Assembly: GCA_900544615.1 (NCBI GenBank)
Contig: UQVS01000001.1
Location: 62,001 to 126,000, forward strand
Source of the DNA: an uncultured Oscillibacter sp.
GTDB lineage: Bacteria; Bacillota; Clostridia; Oscillospirales; Oscillospiraceae
DNA: 64,000 nucleotides
Direction: 5' to 3'
Shown: one piece after another, positions 51,801 through 60,230 of the stretch
Layout of the letters: every line of letters starts with the position of its first letter
Numbering within the stretch: the first letter of the stretch is position 1
Program-made: the position numbers and the translations under genes
The notes under the pieces: generated by a model
What the model was told of the DNA's origin: nothing
What the model saw: only the letters and a program-made list of their open reading frames with translations
The model's database searches: none

Positions 51801-52441
51801 TCTTCGGCGGCGACGGCTGGGCTTACGATATCGGCTTCGGCGGCGTGGATCACGTTCTGGCTTCCGGCAAGGACGTCAACGTCTTCGTCTTCGATACCGA
51901 GGTCTACTCCAACACCGGCGGACAGGCTTCCAAGTCCTCCAACATCGGTCAGGTGGCTCAGTTCGCCGCTGCCGGTAAGGAGACCAAGAAGAAGTCTCTG
52001 GCTGAGATCGCCATGTCCTATGGCTACATCTATGTGGCTCAGGTTGCTATGGGCGCCAACCCCGCTCAGACCATCAAGGCCATTCAGGAGGCTGAGGCTT
52101 ATCCCGGCCCGTCCCTGATCATTGGCTATGCTCCCTGCGAGATGCACAGCATCAAGGGCGGCATGACCAACTGCCAGGCCGAGATGAAGAAGGCTGTGGA
52201 GTGCGGTTACTGGAACCTGTTCCGCTTCAACCCCGCTCTGGAGACCGGCAAGTTCACCGTGGACTCCAAGGAGCCTAAGGAAGAGGAGTATCAGGCATTC
52301 CTGATGAACGAGGCCCGTTACAGCCGTCTGACCCGCGAGTTCCCCGATCGCGCCGAGACTCTGTTCAAGCGCAACGAGGCAGTCGCTATGGATCGCTATC
52401 AGCACCTGCTGAAGCTGAAGGCCATGTACGACGAGAAGTAA
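48875..52441 (+). CDS. nifJ: Pyruvate:ferredoxin (flavodoxin) oxidoreductase
   Basis: 1188 residues, the single-chain homodimeric form. Order: alpha region with Y-P-I-T-P-S-S-P-M-A (about 28), gamma region (about 420-620), two ferredoxin clusters C-I-Q-C-N-N-C-A-Y-V-C-P (about 700) and C-M-G-C-G-V-C-V-G-V-C-P (about 757), and the TPP domain with G-D-G-W-A-Y-D-I-G (about 980) and E-V-Y-S-N-T-G-G-Q. It oxidises pyruvate to acetyl-CoA and CO2 and reduces ferredoxin. Codon use is strongly biased toward a small set, typical of high expression. AGGAGG precedes ATG 48875, and double terminators follow. Confidence 0.97.
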   Translation: MARKFKSMDGNNAAAYVSYAFTEVAGIYPITPSSPMADYVDQWAANGQKNIFGTTVKVCEMQSEAGASGTVHGSLATGALTTTYTASQGLLLMIPNMYKIAGELLPAVFHVSARTVASHALNIFGDHSDVMACRQTGFAMLCENDVQEIMDLAPVAHLAAIEGHVPFINFFDGFRTSHEIQKVAVWDYADLKEMCNMDAVDAFRKHSLNPERPTMRGSHENGDIFFQHREACNKYYEALPDVVEKYMGKINEKLGTNYQLFNYYGAPDADRVIIAMGSICNVAEEVIDYMNAHGEKVGMVKVHLYRPFRADKLLAAIPATCKALAVLDRTKEPGSEGEPLYMDVVAALANANRFNDMKVIGGRYGLGSKDTPPASVFAVYNELKKDAPKREFTIGIVDDVTHLSLDEEPAPSVAPAGTIECKFWGLGGDGTVGANKNSTKIIGDHTDKYIQAYFQYDSKKTGGVTVSHLRFGDQPIKSSYYINKADFVACHVPAYITKHFPIVRDVKPGGVFLINCQWSDEELAHHLDAASKRYIAKNNIQVYTINAIDLAKQIGMGKRTNTILQSAFFSLAKVLPEAEAIQYMKDAATHSYLKKGQDIVDMNHKAIDLGATAYKKFAVPADWADATDTEETTTLSGRTDLVKQVKDIMFPVGRMDGDSLPVSAFLPHVDGQFEQGAAAYEKRGVSVSVPTWDSSKCIQCNNCAYVCPHATIRPFALTEEEAAKAPAAAKIVDVKAGKGKGVYKYTMAVSPLDCMGCGVCVGVCPVKALTMVGQEEETAQQDVFDYCVAEVAPKADMQDNTVKGSQFKQPYLEFSGSCAGCAETSYARLVTQLFGDRMYISNATGCSSIWGGPAATSPYCTDKNGHGPAWANSLFEDNAEHGLGMYLGQEATRNRLADLTRQLIAVEYADESIKAAGQKWLDTMADGAANKSASAEFIAAMENVVSARGDCDCDACKLAREILKDKEYLEKKSIWIFGGDGWAYDIGFGGVDHVLASGKDVNVFVFDTEVYSNTGGQASKSSNIGQVAQFAAAGKETKKKSLAEIAMSYGYIYVAQVAMGANPAQTIKAIQEAEAYPGPSLIIGYAPCEMHSIKGGMTNCQAEMKKAVECGYWNLFRFNPALETGKFTVDSKEPKEEEYQAFLMNEARYSRLTREFPDRAETLFKRNEAVAMDRYQHLLKLKAMYDEK

Positions 52442-52460
52442 TTCTCCTCAACATACAGCA

Positions 52461-52494
52461 AAAAGGAGCGCGGCGTAAGCCGCGCTCCTTTTTT
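52461..52494 (+). terminator. nifJ terminator 1
   Basis: Stem GGAGCGCGGC/GCCGCGCTCC with a 4-base loop and six T, extended by A-T pairs. Confidence 0.9.
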
Positions 52495-52515
52495 GGAAAC
52501 AACCGCAGACTCAAG

Positions 52516-52545
52516 CAAAAAGCACGGCATAAGCCGTGCTTTTTG
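52516..52545. terminator. Second terminator, shared with the gatD-like gene
   Basis: Stem AAAAAGCACGGC/GCCGTGCTTTTT with loop ATAA; T-rich on both strands, so it can end nifJ read-through and the convergent murT-gatD transcript. Confidence 0.85.
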
Positions 52546-52575
52546 TTTGGGAAGAAAAGAATTAAGATACTTCTC

Positions 52576-53304
52576 TTATTTCTGGCAGCGGGCTTTCAGC
52601 TCCTCTGCGGTGATGGCCCAGCCCTGCGCCATGTAATCGTCCACCGGGATCTCAGGGCATTCCTGATCCCGGTGCCGGTAAACCGCCTGCACCATGACCT
52701 TCAGCAGCGCCGGATTCTTTACCAGAATGGGTCCGGTCAGCTGGCTGGCAAAGACGCTGCCGCAGTGATAGCCCTCCGGGCCGCAGGGGCCTTCATTGCC
52801 GTGACCCATGTCCATGGAGGTCAGTAGCGGCGTTTCCACGCCGGTAATGACGGAGCAACGGTTGATAAAGCCCACCACAGCGTCCTCATAGAGATCCGTG
52901 TGGCCGTAAACGTCCTCCACGAACCGCTTTTTGTTCTGAACGGAAGCGAAGCCGGCCAGCCCCAGACCCTCGTATACTTTTCCGGCGTCGTCGGTGATCG
53001 TCTTGCCCAGCAGTTCCATAGAGTTTCCGGCGAACAGCATGGTCACGCCTGCGTCCGCCGCCGCTTTTACAGCATCCCCCAACTTGGAGAAATTCAGGAG
53101 AGCCGCCTTCTGCGCCCGCTCCGTACCTGCGCCCATGTAGACAAAGTCCGCATGGGTCAGATCGGCGTCTCCGCCAAGCTCCACCCGCTCCACCGTGACG
53201 GAATTGCCCATGGCCTCCAGCGTCCGCTTCAGAATGGACACGTTGGCATAGCTTCCGTAAAGGCTCATGAGATCCGGATAGAAGTGCAGAATTCTGATTT
53301 CCAT
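52576..53304 (-). CDS. GatD-like glutamine amidotransferase-fold protein lacking catalytic Cys and His
   Basis: 242 residues, matching S. aureus GatD along its length by eye: L-H-F-Y-P-D-L-M-S-L-Y-G at the start, G-A-G-T-E-R-A-Q-K-A near 58, E-G-L-G-L near 112 and L-T-G-P-I-L-V-K-N-P-A-L near 189. In GatD the nucleophile sits in ICGGYQFLG and the catalytic His in YLHGPI. Here these read FAGNSMELLG (Gly93 at the Cys position) and QLTGPI (Thr190 at the His position), so glutaminase activity is not expected. It starts three bases after murT and is encoded with it. It may serve as a structural or regulatory partner. Confidence 0.8.
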   Translation of the reverse strand: MEIRILHFYPDLMSLYGSYANVSILKRTLEAMGNSVTVERVELGGDADLTHADFVYMGAGTERAQKAALLNFSKLGDAVKAAADAGVTMLFAGNSMELLGKTITDDAGKVYEGLGLAGFASVQNKKRFVEDVYGHTDLYEDAVVGFINRCSVITGVETPLLTSMDMGHGNEGPCGPEGYHCGSVFASQLTGPILVKNPALLKVMVQAVYRHRDQECPEIPVDDYMAQGWAITAEELKARCQK

Positions 53305-53307
53305 GGC

Positions 53308-54636
53308 TTAGCCCTCCTTTTTCACGTCCGGCAGGTTCAGCAGCTTGTCCCGATCGGAGAAGCAGGTGACCACATACAGATCCTCGCTGCCCTCCGCCTT
53401 GATGGCTGCCGCCGCGTCGGGAATTCCGGGAATGACCTCCCAGTTCTGTACGCCGGTGAAGGTGAACCGCTCCGCCAGATCGTTGCGGTATAGGCCGGAG
53501 AGAATCACCCGCTTCACATGGGGGGCGTTCAGCTGGTCAAAGTCGATGTCCCACAGCCAGCTGGTCTCGCTGGTGAAATACTTCCGGGATACGGCGTCCA
53601 CAATGATCAGCACCGTGCAGTCGTCATTGGTGGAGGCGATATAGCGGAGGTTGGTATCGTAGGCGATGGAGTTTTCGTGCTTGCTGGTGAGAAGCGTGCC
53701 GTGGTGCTGCCCCAGCGTAAAGGTCTGCATCCGGCCGTTTTTCAGGATGTAGCTGCTGAGGGTGTCCGCGATGGCAGCCCCCTCCACGCCGCACTCCCGG
53801 CAGGCGGCATAGGCCGCCAGAATGTTGTAGACATTGTAAATGCTGCGGAAGGCCAGCGCCACGGTATATTGGCCGTCCAGCACCAGCTTGCCGCCTTTCA
53901 GATCCAGATCCGTGGCGGCATAGTCCGGAGCGGGCCGGGCGTGGCCGCACTTGGCGCAGCGGTAAGCGCCGATGTGGTTGTAGTGGACGTAGTCGTATTC
54001 CATAGGGGCGCGGCACACAGGACAGTAGGTGCCGTCGTGATACACGCCGGTGGGGGCGTCCGTGTCGGTGGCACAGTGGTTCAGGCCGAACCACTTTACC
54101 CTCTTATGGCCGATGGCAAAGCAGCTGGACAGGGGATCGTCTCCGTTGAGAATCAGCTCCGTGTCAGGGTGGATGGCGGGGAGGATGGCGTCAAATACGC
54201 TCTCCGGGTGACCGTTCCGGGTCAGCTGGTCCCGGTACAGGTTGGTAATGACGAACTCCGTGGGGTGGAAGTATTTGAAGCTGTGGGCGGCATAGCGCTC
54301 GTCGCTTTCCAGCAGCAGCACGTCGGCGTTGACTTTGCCCCCCAGAGTGGCGTGGGTCAGGATCAGGGTGGTAACGCCCTCCACCTGATTGGAGCCTTCC
54401 GCGTTGTAAATGACGTGCTTGCCCTGCGCGCGCAGCACGGTGGCGATCATCTCCACCGTGGAGGTCTTGCCGTTGGAGCCGGTAACGGCGATGATATGGG
54501 GCGGCAGCTGCACCCGTTTCAGAATGTCCGGGCAGATCTTCAGGGCAAACTTGCCGGGCATGGAGCTGCCCTTGCCCACCAGCTTGCCCACAAAGCGGCC
54601 CAGCTTGCAGACCACGATTGCTAAAAACTTTCGCAT
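53308..54636 (-). CDS. murT: MurT-like Mur ligase (lipid II isoglutaminyl synthase subunit)
   Basis: 442 residues. N-terminal membrane-associated helix, ATP loop VTGSNGKTST (about 51-60), a zinc ribbon C-P-V-C...C-A-K-C (Cys 205, 208, 227, 230) inserted in the central domain, and the C-terminal DUF1727 region with WDIDFD (362-367), which carries the Asp considered essential in MurT. In MurT-GatD it activates D-Glu of lipid II for amidation. The zinc ribbon and active-site residues look intact although the partner GatD-like protein has lost its glutaminase residues. mnmG lies 14 bases upstream. Confidence 0.9.
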   Translation of the reverse strand: MRKFLAIVVCKLGRFVGKLVGKGSSMPGKFALKICPDILKRVQLPPHIIAVTGSNGKTSTVEMIATVLRAQGKHVIYNAEGSNQVEGVTTLILTHATLGGKVNADVLLLESDERYAAHSFKYFHPTEFVITNLYRDQLTRNGHPESVFDAILPAIHPDTELILNGDDPLSSCFAIGHKRVKWFGLNHCATDTDAPTGVYHDGTYCPVCRAPMEYDYVHYNHIGAYRCAKCGHARPAPDYAATDLDLKGGKLVLDGQYTVALAFRSIYNVYNILAAYAACRECGVEGAAIADTLSSYILKNGRMQTFTLGQHHGTLLTSKHENSIAYDTNLRYIASTNDDCTVLIIVDAVSRKYFTSETSWLWDIDFDQLNAPHVKRVILSGLYRNDLAERFTFTGVQNWEVIPGIPDAAAAIKAEGSEDLYVVTCFSDRDKLLNLPDVKKEG

Positions 54637-54650
54637 GGTAAATCCCTCTT

Positions 54651-56522
54651 TCAGCGTTTATTTTCCAGCCAGATCATCAGCGCCGTCAGGTCGGCGGGGC
54701 TGACGCCAGAGATGCGGGACGCCTGTCCCAGATCCATGGGCCGCACGGCGGAAAGCTTTTCTCTGGCTTCCAGCCGCAGACCCTGAATGGCGTTGTAATC
54801 CGTGTCCGGGGGCAGCTTGTGGCCCTCCACCCGCTTGAATTCCGCCACCTGCTGGAGCTGGCGCTTGATGTAGCCCTCGTATTTGACGGAGATCTCAATC
54901 TCCTCCGCAAGATCAGCGGACAGGGGGGGACGGTTGGGGTCGAAGGGCGCCAGCTCATCGTAATGGAGCTGGGGACGCTTCAGCAGCGCCAGCAGGGAGC
55001 AGCCGTCCGGGGTATCGACGGTACCGCGGGCTGTCAGGAAGTCCGTCAGCGCCGGGGACGGCGCTACGCCGGTGTGTTCCAGCCGCCGGATCTCTTTTTC
55101 TATGGCGGCGTACTTTTCCTCCACAGCCCGGAGCCGCTCTTCCGGCACCAGACCGATCTCGTAGCCCCGGCGGGTCAGCCGCTGGTCGGCGTTGTCCTGC
55201 CGCAGAATCAGCCGGTACTCGCTGCGGGAGGTCATGATGCGGTACGGCTCGTTGGTTCCCTTGGTCACCAGATCGTCGATCAGAGTACCGATATAGCTTT
55301 CGGCACGGGAGAGAATAAATGGGGATTCCCCCTTCAGCTTCCGGGCGGCGTTGACGCCGGCCACGAAGCCCTGCACAGCGGCCTCCTCATACCCGGAGGA
55401 GCCGTTGAACTGCCCCGCGCCGTACAGGCCGGACACCTGCTTGGTTTCCAGCGTGGGCAGCAGCGCCAGCGGGTCGATGCAGTCATACTCGATGGCGTAG
55501 GCCGGGCGGGTCATGACGGCGTGCCGCAGACCCGGCACGCTGTGGAGCATCTGCACCTGCACCTCCTCCGGCATGGAGGAGGAGAAGCCCTGAATGTACA
55601 GCTCTTCCGTACTCAGTCCCATAGGCTCCACAAACAGCTGGTGGCGGAGCTTGTCCGGGAAGCGGACGATCTTCGTTTCAAAGCTGGGGCAGTACCGGGG
55701 GCCGATGCCCTCAATCAGCCCGGAGTACATGGGGGCGCGATCCAGATTTTCCTGCACGATGCGCTTGGTTTCCTCTGTGGTCCATGTCAGCCAGCAGACC
55801 GCCTGATTGTAGGGGGGATTCTTTGTGGAGTAGGAAAACGGCACGGGGATCTTGTCGCCAGGTTGGACTTCCATCTCGTCAAAATCCACCGTCCGGGCGT
55901 TGACTCTGGGCGGAGTGCCGGTTTTGAAGCGCCGCAGGGGCAGTCCCAGCTTTCGGAGGGAGTCTGTCAGCGGCCCGGCGGCGTGCATCCCGTCGGGGCC
56001 GGAATCTTCCACGCAGGTGCCGATGATGGTGCGGCCTTTCAGATAGGTGCCGGTGGCCAGAATGACCGCCTTCACGCCGTACACCGCGCCGGTGGAGAGA
56101 ACTACCTCCGATACCGCGCCGTGTTCCGTCCGCACGTCCACTACCTGTCCCTGCCGCACCGTCAGGTGTTCCTGACGCTCCAGCGTGCGCTTCATCCGCT
56201 CCTGATACTTCCGGCGGTCGGCCTGCGCCCGGAGGCTCCAGACGGCCGGGCCTTTCCGCAGATTCAGCAGGCGGTACTGGATGCAGCATTCGTCGGCGGC
56301 CTTGGCCATTTCGCCGCCCAGCGCGTCCAGCTCCCGCACCAGATGGCCTTTCCCCGTGCCGCCGATGGCGGGATTGCAGGGCATATTGCCCACGGCGTCC
56401 AGATTGATGGTGAATACAATGGTTTCCAGCCCCAGCCGCGCGGCGGCCAGAGCGGCTTCGATGCCGGCATGGCCGGCGCCGATGACGGCAATATCAAATT
56501 GTCCGGCAGAAAAAGTTTCCAT
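54651..56522 (-). CDS. mnmG: tRNA uridine-5-carboxymethylaminomethyl modification enzyme MnmG
   Basis: 623 residues. FAD-binding IGAGHAGIEAALAAARLG (about 13-30), NMPCNPAIGGTGKGHLVRE (about 46-64), L-R-A-Q-A-D-R-R-K-Y, and the C-terminal helical domain with V-K-Y-E-G-Y-I-K-R-Q (about 545) and SRISGVSPADLTALMIWLE. With MnmE it modifies U34 of several tRNAs. MnmE is not in the window. ATG 56522 has only a weak ribosome site, and the upstream phosphoesterase gene stops five bases before it, so coupling is likely. Confidence 0.95.
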   Translation of the reverse strand: METFSAGQFDIAVIGAGHAGIEAALAAARLGLETIVFTINLDAVGNMPCNPAIGGTGKGHLVRELDALGGEMAKAADECCIQYRLLNLRKGPAVWSLRAQADRRKYQERMKRTLERQEHLTVRQGQVVDVRTEHGAVSEVVLSTGAVYGVKAVILATGTYLKGRTIIGTCVEDSGPDGMHAAGPLTDSLRKLGLPLRRFKTGTPPRVNARTVDFDEMEVQPGDKIPVPFSYSTKNPPYNQAVCWLTWTTEETKRIVQENLDRAPMYSGLIEGIGPRYCPSFETKIVRFPDKLRHQLFVEPMGLSTEELYIQGFSSSMPEEVQVQMLHSVPGLRHAVMTRPAYAIEYDCIDPLALLPTLETKQVSGLYGAGQFNGSSGYEEAAVQGFVAGVNAARKLKGESPFILSRAESYIGTLIDDLVTKGTNEPYRIMTSRSEYRLILRQDNADQRLTRRGYEIGLVPEERLRAVEEKYAAIEKEIRRLEHTGVAPSPALTDFLTARGTVDTPDGCSLLALLKRPQLHYDELAPFDPNRPPLSADLAEEIEISVKYEGYIKRQLQQVAEFKRVEGHKLPPDTDYNAIQGLRLEAREKLSAVRPMDLGQASRISGVSPADLTALMIWLENKR

Positions 56523-56527
56523 AAGCG

Positions 56528-57409
56528 CTATCCTTTTTTCAGGGTGATGACCGCGACCTGCGGCCGGTTGAACAGGCGGAACGCCCACCGGGGAGAGTTG
56601 CCCAGACCTCTGGAAACGAACACCTCCGCCCCCTCGCAGTCCTCGTCGGTGCAGCGGTAGAATCCGCTGGTGAAGGAGGGCAGGAAGTGCAGATTGGTGT
56701 CCACCAGCCCGTCGGTAAAGGGCAGACGCCAAATGCCCCCGTGAGCGTGTCCGCTGAAGGTGAGATCCGCCCCCAGACGGCAGTACCGGCCGTTGAAGAG
56801 GTTGTTCCGGTGAGCCAGCAGCAGCCAGAAGGGATCGTCATAGGCGCTGTAGATCTCCGCTGCCAGCCCGTCCGGCGTTTTCTGGTCGGCGTAGCCGTTG
56901 GGGTCGTCGATCCCGGCGATGAGGATGGCGTCCCCGTCCCGTTCCAGCGGGACGAATTCGTTGCTCAGTACGGTGACGCCCGCTTCCCGCAGAGCCGCCT
57001 TGATCTCCTCCACCACGGCGTTGCCGTGGGCCCATTCGTGGTTGCCGGTGACATAGTAGGTGGGGGCAATGGCGCTGAGGGCCGCACCCACGCTCCGGGC
57101 GTAGGGAACCGGCTCCGCCGCATATTCGTCCACCAGATCGCCGGTGAGGAAGATCACATCCGGCGAGGCGTTTTCCACGGCCTTGTACAGTTCTGCGTTG
57201 TTCTGCCCGAATTCCCGGTTGTGCAGGTCGCTGAGCTGCACGATCCGCAGCCCGTCGAACGCGGCGGGCAGGGCAGATGAGGTATAGGTTACGGCATCCG
57301 TTTTGATGTCCGTGTTGCCCCAGTACACAAACAGCGCCAGCGCGGCCAGCACCAAAAGCCACCGCATCAGGGCAGAGAGCGGGGAATGGGATCTGCGGCG
57401 CTTTGCCAT
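56528..57409 (-). CDS. Membrane-anchored metallophosphoesterase (YkuE/YaeI-like)
   Basis: 293 residues. Basic N-terminus, one hydrophobic helix (about 12-32), then the calcineurin-like motifs D-L-H-N (about 58), GDLVDE (about 84), GNHEW (about 115) and GHAHGG (about 226), which coordinate two metals. YkuE-type enzymes act at or outside the membrane on unknown or lipid-linked substrates (UDP-diacylglucosamine-type in related enzymes). GGAGGTTTCCC precedes ATG 57409. An extended -10 TGATATAAT near 57450 may be its promoter. Confidence 0.85.
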   Translation of the reverse strand: MAKRRRSHSPLSALMRWLLVLAALALFVYWGNTDIKTDAVTYTSSALPAAFDGLRIVQLSDLHNREFGQNNAELYKAVENASPDVIFLTGDLVDEYAAEPVPYARSVGAALSAIAPTYYVTGNHEWAHGNAVVEEIKAALREAGVTVLSNEFVPLERDGDAILIAGIDDPNGYADQKTPDGLAAEIYSAYDDPFWLLLAHRNNLFNGRYCRLGADLTFSGHAHGGIWRLPFTDGLVDTNLHFLPSFTSGFYRCTDEDCEGAEVFVSRGLGNSPRWAFRLFNRPQVAVITLKKG

Positions 57410-57604
57410 GGGAAACCTCCTTATCAGCCTGCTGATTTTACGACCCACTATTATATCACAGGTTTCCCCGACAGGCGAGAAAAAAGTGCAAAGTCCGGCC
57501 GTTTTTTTAGCCGCCCCGCTCCGAACGCAGGCAGTCTTCGTTAATTTGCTGACAATTCCCGGAAATAGTGCCGAAAAACGGCGGAAAACTGTAGAATTCA
57601 CGGA
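57410..57604. other. Intergenic region before the hydrogenase
   Basis: A divergent spacer. On the minus strand a TATAAT with a TG extension (near 57449-57459) likely drives the phosphoesterase. No structured RNA or gene was recognised. Confidence 0.4.
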
Positions 57605-57632
57605 TTGCAAAGTGAGATGGAGTTGTTATAAT
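57605..57632 (+). promoter_or_regulatory. Promoter of the hydrogenase operon
   Basis: TTGCAA (57605-57610), 16 bases, perfect TATAAT (57627-57632), about 95 bases before the start codon. Confidence 0.7.
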
Positions 57633-57730
57633 ATAAACTGTCTTACTTTACACAGGCAACTTCTGCCGATTATGTGGAAAAGAATTTCCGGGACGGAATG
57701 CGACCGTTATCGGACATGGGAGGAAAAAAT

Positions 57731-59254
57731 ATGAGAGGTGTACACAGCGCGGTAGACGATATCCGCCGCAACGTATTCACGGAGGTAGCCCGTCTGGCCT
57801 ACGGCGGGGAGGACTACAATCAGGTGGATATGATCCCCTATAAGCTGATTCCCGGTGAGGTGGCTCACCACCGTCACGATGTATTTCTGGAGCGCGCCAT
57901 TATCTCCGCACGGATCAAGCTGGCTCTGGGCATGGATCTGAACCCCAACGGCCCTTCCGCTCCCATCAGCGCCGAGATTCAGAAGGCTGCCACGGATCAG
58001 AAGTATTTCAATGAGCCGCTGGTCAACATCATTCCCTACGCCTGCAATGCCTGCCCCCCCAAGCAGATCCGTATTACGGACAGCTGCCAGGGCTGCATTT
58101 CCCACCCCTGCATGAACGTCTGCCCCCGCGACGCCATTTATCTGGACGAGCACAAGCACTGCCATATTGACCAGAGCAAGTGCATCAAGTGCGGCAAATG
58201 CTTCAATCAGTGTCCCTACCGGGCAATTTCCAAGATCGAACGCCCCTGCGCCGCCGCCTGCGGCATGGATGCCATCGAGTCGGACGAGCTGGGCCGGGCC
58301 AAGATCAATTATGATAAGTGCGTCTCCTGTGGTATGTGCCTTGTCAACTGCCCCTTTGCCGCCATTGCGGATAAGAGCCAGATCTTTCAGGTGATTCAGG
58401 CCATCCGGCGGAACGAGGAGGTCATTGCCTGCGTGGCGCCTGCCTTTGTGGGCCAGTACGGCAAGGAGGCCACCCCCGCCAAATTGAAGGCCGCCATGCG
58501 GACGCTGGGCTTTGCTGACGTGGTGGAGGTCGCCATCGGCGCGGATCTCTGCACAGTGGAGGAAGCCAACGACTTTTTGAAGGAAGTCCCGGAAAAGCTG
58601 GACTGGATGGGTACCAGCTGCTGCCCCGCATGGTCCATGATGGCAAAGAAGCTCTTCCCCCAGTTCAAGGAAAATATCTCCATGGCCCTGACCCCTATGG
58701 TCATTACCGCGCGGATGGTGAAGAAGGACCATCCCGACGCCCGCATCGTGTTCATCGGCCCCTGCGCCGCCAAGAAGCTGGAGGCCAACCGAAAGTCCGT
58801 CCGTTCCGACGTGGATTTCGTGCTGACGTTTGAAGAGCTTCAGGGTATGTTTGACGCCAAGGACATCAACTTTGCAGAAATTGAGACAGATCCTGCCGAC
58901 AGTATGGATGAAGGTACCGGCTTTGGCCGCGGCTTTGCCGTGGGCGGCGGCGTGGCCGCTGCCGTGGTTGAGGCCATCAAGCACATCGATCCCAGCCGCG
59001 AAATTCAGATCGAGTATGGCGACGGCCTGCGGGAGTGCAAAAAGATGCTGATGATGGCCAAGGCCGGAAAGCGGAACGGCTATCTGCTGGAGGGCATGGG
59101 CTGCCCCGGCGGCTGCGTGGCCGGCGCAGGCACCATTGCGCCGGTGAAGGACAGCACGATGAGCGTGGAGCGCTTCAAGAATGCTGCTGTGGTGCAGAGT
59201 ACCACGGAAAGCCCCTACCTTGACCGCCTGAAGGATGTGGAGGAGTCATGCTGA
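57731..59254 (+). CDS. [FeFe] hydrogenase, group-B-like monomer
   Basis: 507 residues. N-terminal Cys-rich region with C-N-A-C-P-P and C-Q-G-C...C-M-N-V-C-P (about 100-130), two ferredoxin motifs C-I-K-C-G-K-C-F-N-Q-C-P (about 155) and C-V-S-C-G-M-C-L-V-N-C-P (about 199), then the H-cluster motifs TSCCPAW (about 295), GPCAAKK (about 343) and GCPGGCV (about 457). TSCCPAW, GPCAAKK and the CPGGC context fit group B rather than the classical group A. The partner is probably ferredoxin. ATG 57731 follows GGGAGG; an upstream start at 57674 is possible. The maturases HydE, F, G are not in the window. Confidence 0.9.
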   Translation: MRGVHSAVDDIRRNVFTEVARLAYGGEDYNQVDMIPYKLIPGEVAHHRHDVFLERAIISARIKLALGMDLNPNGPSAPISAEIQKAATDQKYFNEPLVNIIPYACNACPPKQIRITDSCQGCISHPCMNVCPRDAIYLDEHKHCHIDQSKCIKCGKCFNQCPYRAISKIERPCAAACGMDAIESDELGRAKINYDKCVSCGMCLVNCPFAAIADKSQIFQVIQAIRRNEEVIACVAPAFVGQYGKEATPAKLKAAMRTLGFADVVEVAIGADLCTVEEANDFLKEVPEKLDWMGTSCCPAWSMMAKKLFPQFKENISMALTPMVITARMVKKDHPDARIVFIGPCAAKKLEANRKSVRSDVDFVLTFEELQGMFDAKDINFAEIETDPADSMDEGTGFGRGFAVGGGVAAAVVEAIKHIDPSREIQIEYGDGLRECKKMLMMAKAGKRNGYLLEGMGCPGGCVAGAGTIAPVKDSTMSVERFKNAAVVQSTTESPYLDRLKDVEESC

Positions 59255-60171
59255 GTCTCATCCTGTTCCAGCGGATCGCGGAACTCTTCGTTATCATCTT
59301 TTTCGGCTGGCTCATTGTCAAGGTCGGCATCCTGAAATCGGAGGACAGCCGCTGCCTTTCCATGATCCTGCTGTACATTATCGCACCCAGCGTCTTTTTC
59401 AACGCCTTTCAGATCGAGCGAACCCCGGAGGTTCTGTCCATGATGGCGTTTTCAGCGGTGCTGGCGCTGATTTCCAACGTGCTGCTGATCCTGTTGGGGG
59501 ATCTGTCCGCAAAGCTGCTGCATCTGGATGTTGTGGAGGAGGCTTCCATTATCTACCCGAACTCCGGAAATATGGCGATCCCGCTGGTCAGCGCCATTTT
59601 CGGCACGGAGTGGGTGGTGTTTGTGACCCTGTACAACATGATCCAGAACCTGTTTGTCTGGACCCACTGCCGTATGTTCGTCAGCGGGGAGCGGAAGGTG
59701 TCCCTGCGGAAGATCCTGCTGAATATAAATATTCTGGCGATTTTAGCAGGCGCGCTGATGTTCTTCCTGAACATTCAGCTGCCGGGGATTGTCCATAACG
59801 CCCTGACCAGTGTGGGAAACATGATCGGCCCCGCCGCCATGATCATTGTGGGGATGCTGATGGCGGATCTGAAAATGGAGGATTTTCGCGCCTACCGCCG
59901 GATCTGGAAGCCGACGCTGTTCCGGCTGGTGGTGCTGCCGCTGGCGCTGGTTTTGCTGGCAAAGCTGCTGCACATTTCCGCGCTGAACCCTCAGGGCGAG
60001 ACGCTGGTGATGACGGCGCTGATCCCCGCGTTTGCCCCTGCCGCCAATGTGGTGGCTCAGTTCAGCCAGATCTATGGCCGCGATGCAAAGTATGCGGGCC
60101 TTATCAATGCTGTGACCATGCTGGGGTGCATTGTTTCCATGCCCCTGCTGATTGCGGTTTACCAGATGTGA
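59248..60171 (+). CDS. AEC-family transporter (auxin efflux carrier fold)
   Basis: 307 residues with about ten hydrophobic segments. Family features are N-S-G-N-M-A-I-P-L-V near residue 108 and E-R-K-V-S-L-R-K-I-L near 150, and A-F-A-P-A-A-N-V-V-A-Q-F-S near 255. AEC proteins export or exchange organic acids (malate, malonate and others) or amino-acid-like anions. ATG 59248 overlaps the last codons of the hydrogenase, so both are expressed together. The substrate is unknown; a fermentation acid is plausible. Confidence 0.85.
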   Translation: MLSLILFQRIAELFVIIFFGWLIVKVGILKSEDSRCLSMILLYIIAPSVFFNAFQIERTPEVLSMMAFSAVLALISNVLLILLGDLSAKLLHLDVVEEASIIYPNSGNMAIPLVSAIFGTEWVVFVTLYNMIQNLFVWTHCRMFVSGERKVSLRKILLNINILAILAGALMFFLNIQLPGIVHNALTSVGNMIGPAAMIIVGMLMADLKMEDFRAYRRIWKPTLFRLVVLPLALVLLAKLLHISALNPQGETLVMTALIPAFAPAANVVAQFSQIYGRDAKYAGLINAVTMLGCIVSMPLLIAVYQM

Positions 60172-60175
60172 TTTT

Positions 60176-60214
60176 GAACCCCCGGCGGCTATTGATCCGA
60201 GCCGCCGGGGGTTC
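60176..60214 (+). terminator. Terminator of the hydrogenase operon
   Basis: Perfect 15-bp stem (arm GAACCCCCGGCGGCT, 60176-60190 with 60200-60214), with a pyrimidine-rich tail. Confidence 0.8.
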
Positions 60215-60230
60215 TCTCTGCTTATCCGAA

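Noticed and set aside
48770..52405. Very long open frame on the minus strand opposite nifJ
   Set aside because: It is an antisense shadow caused by the strong codon bias of nifJ; no ribosome site and His/Leu/Gly-rich composition without domains.
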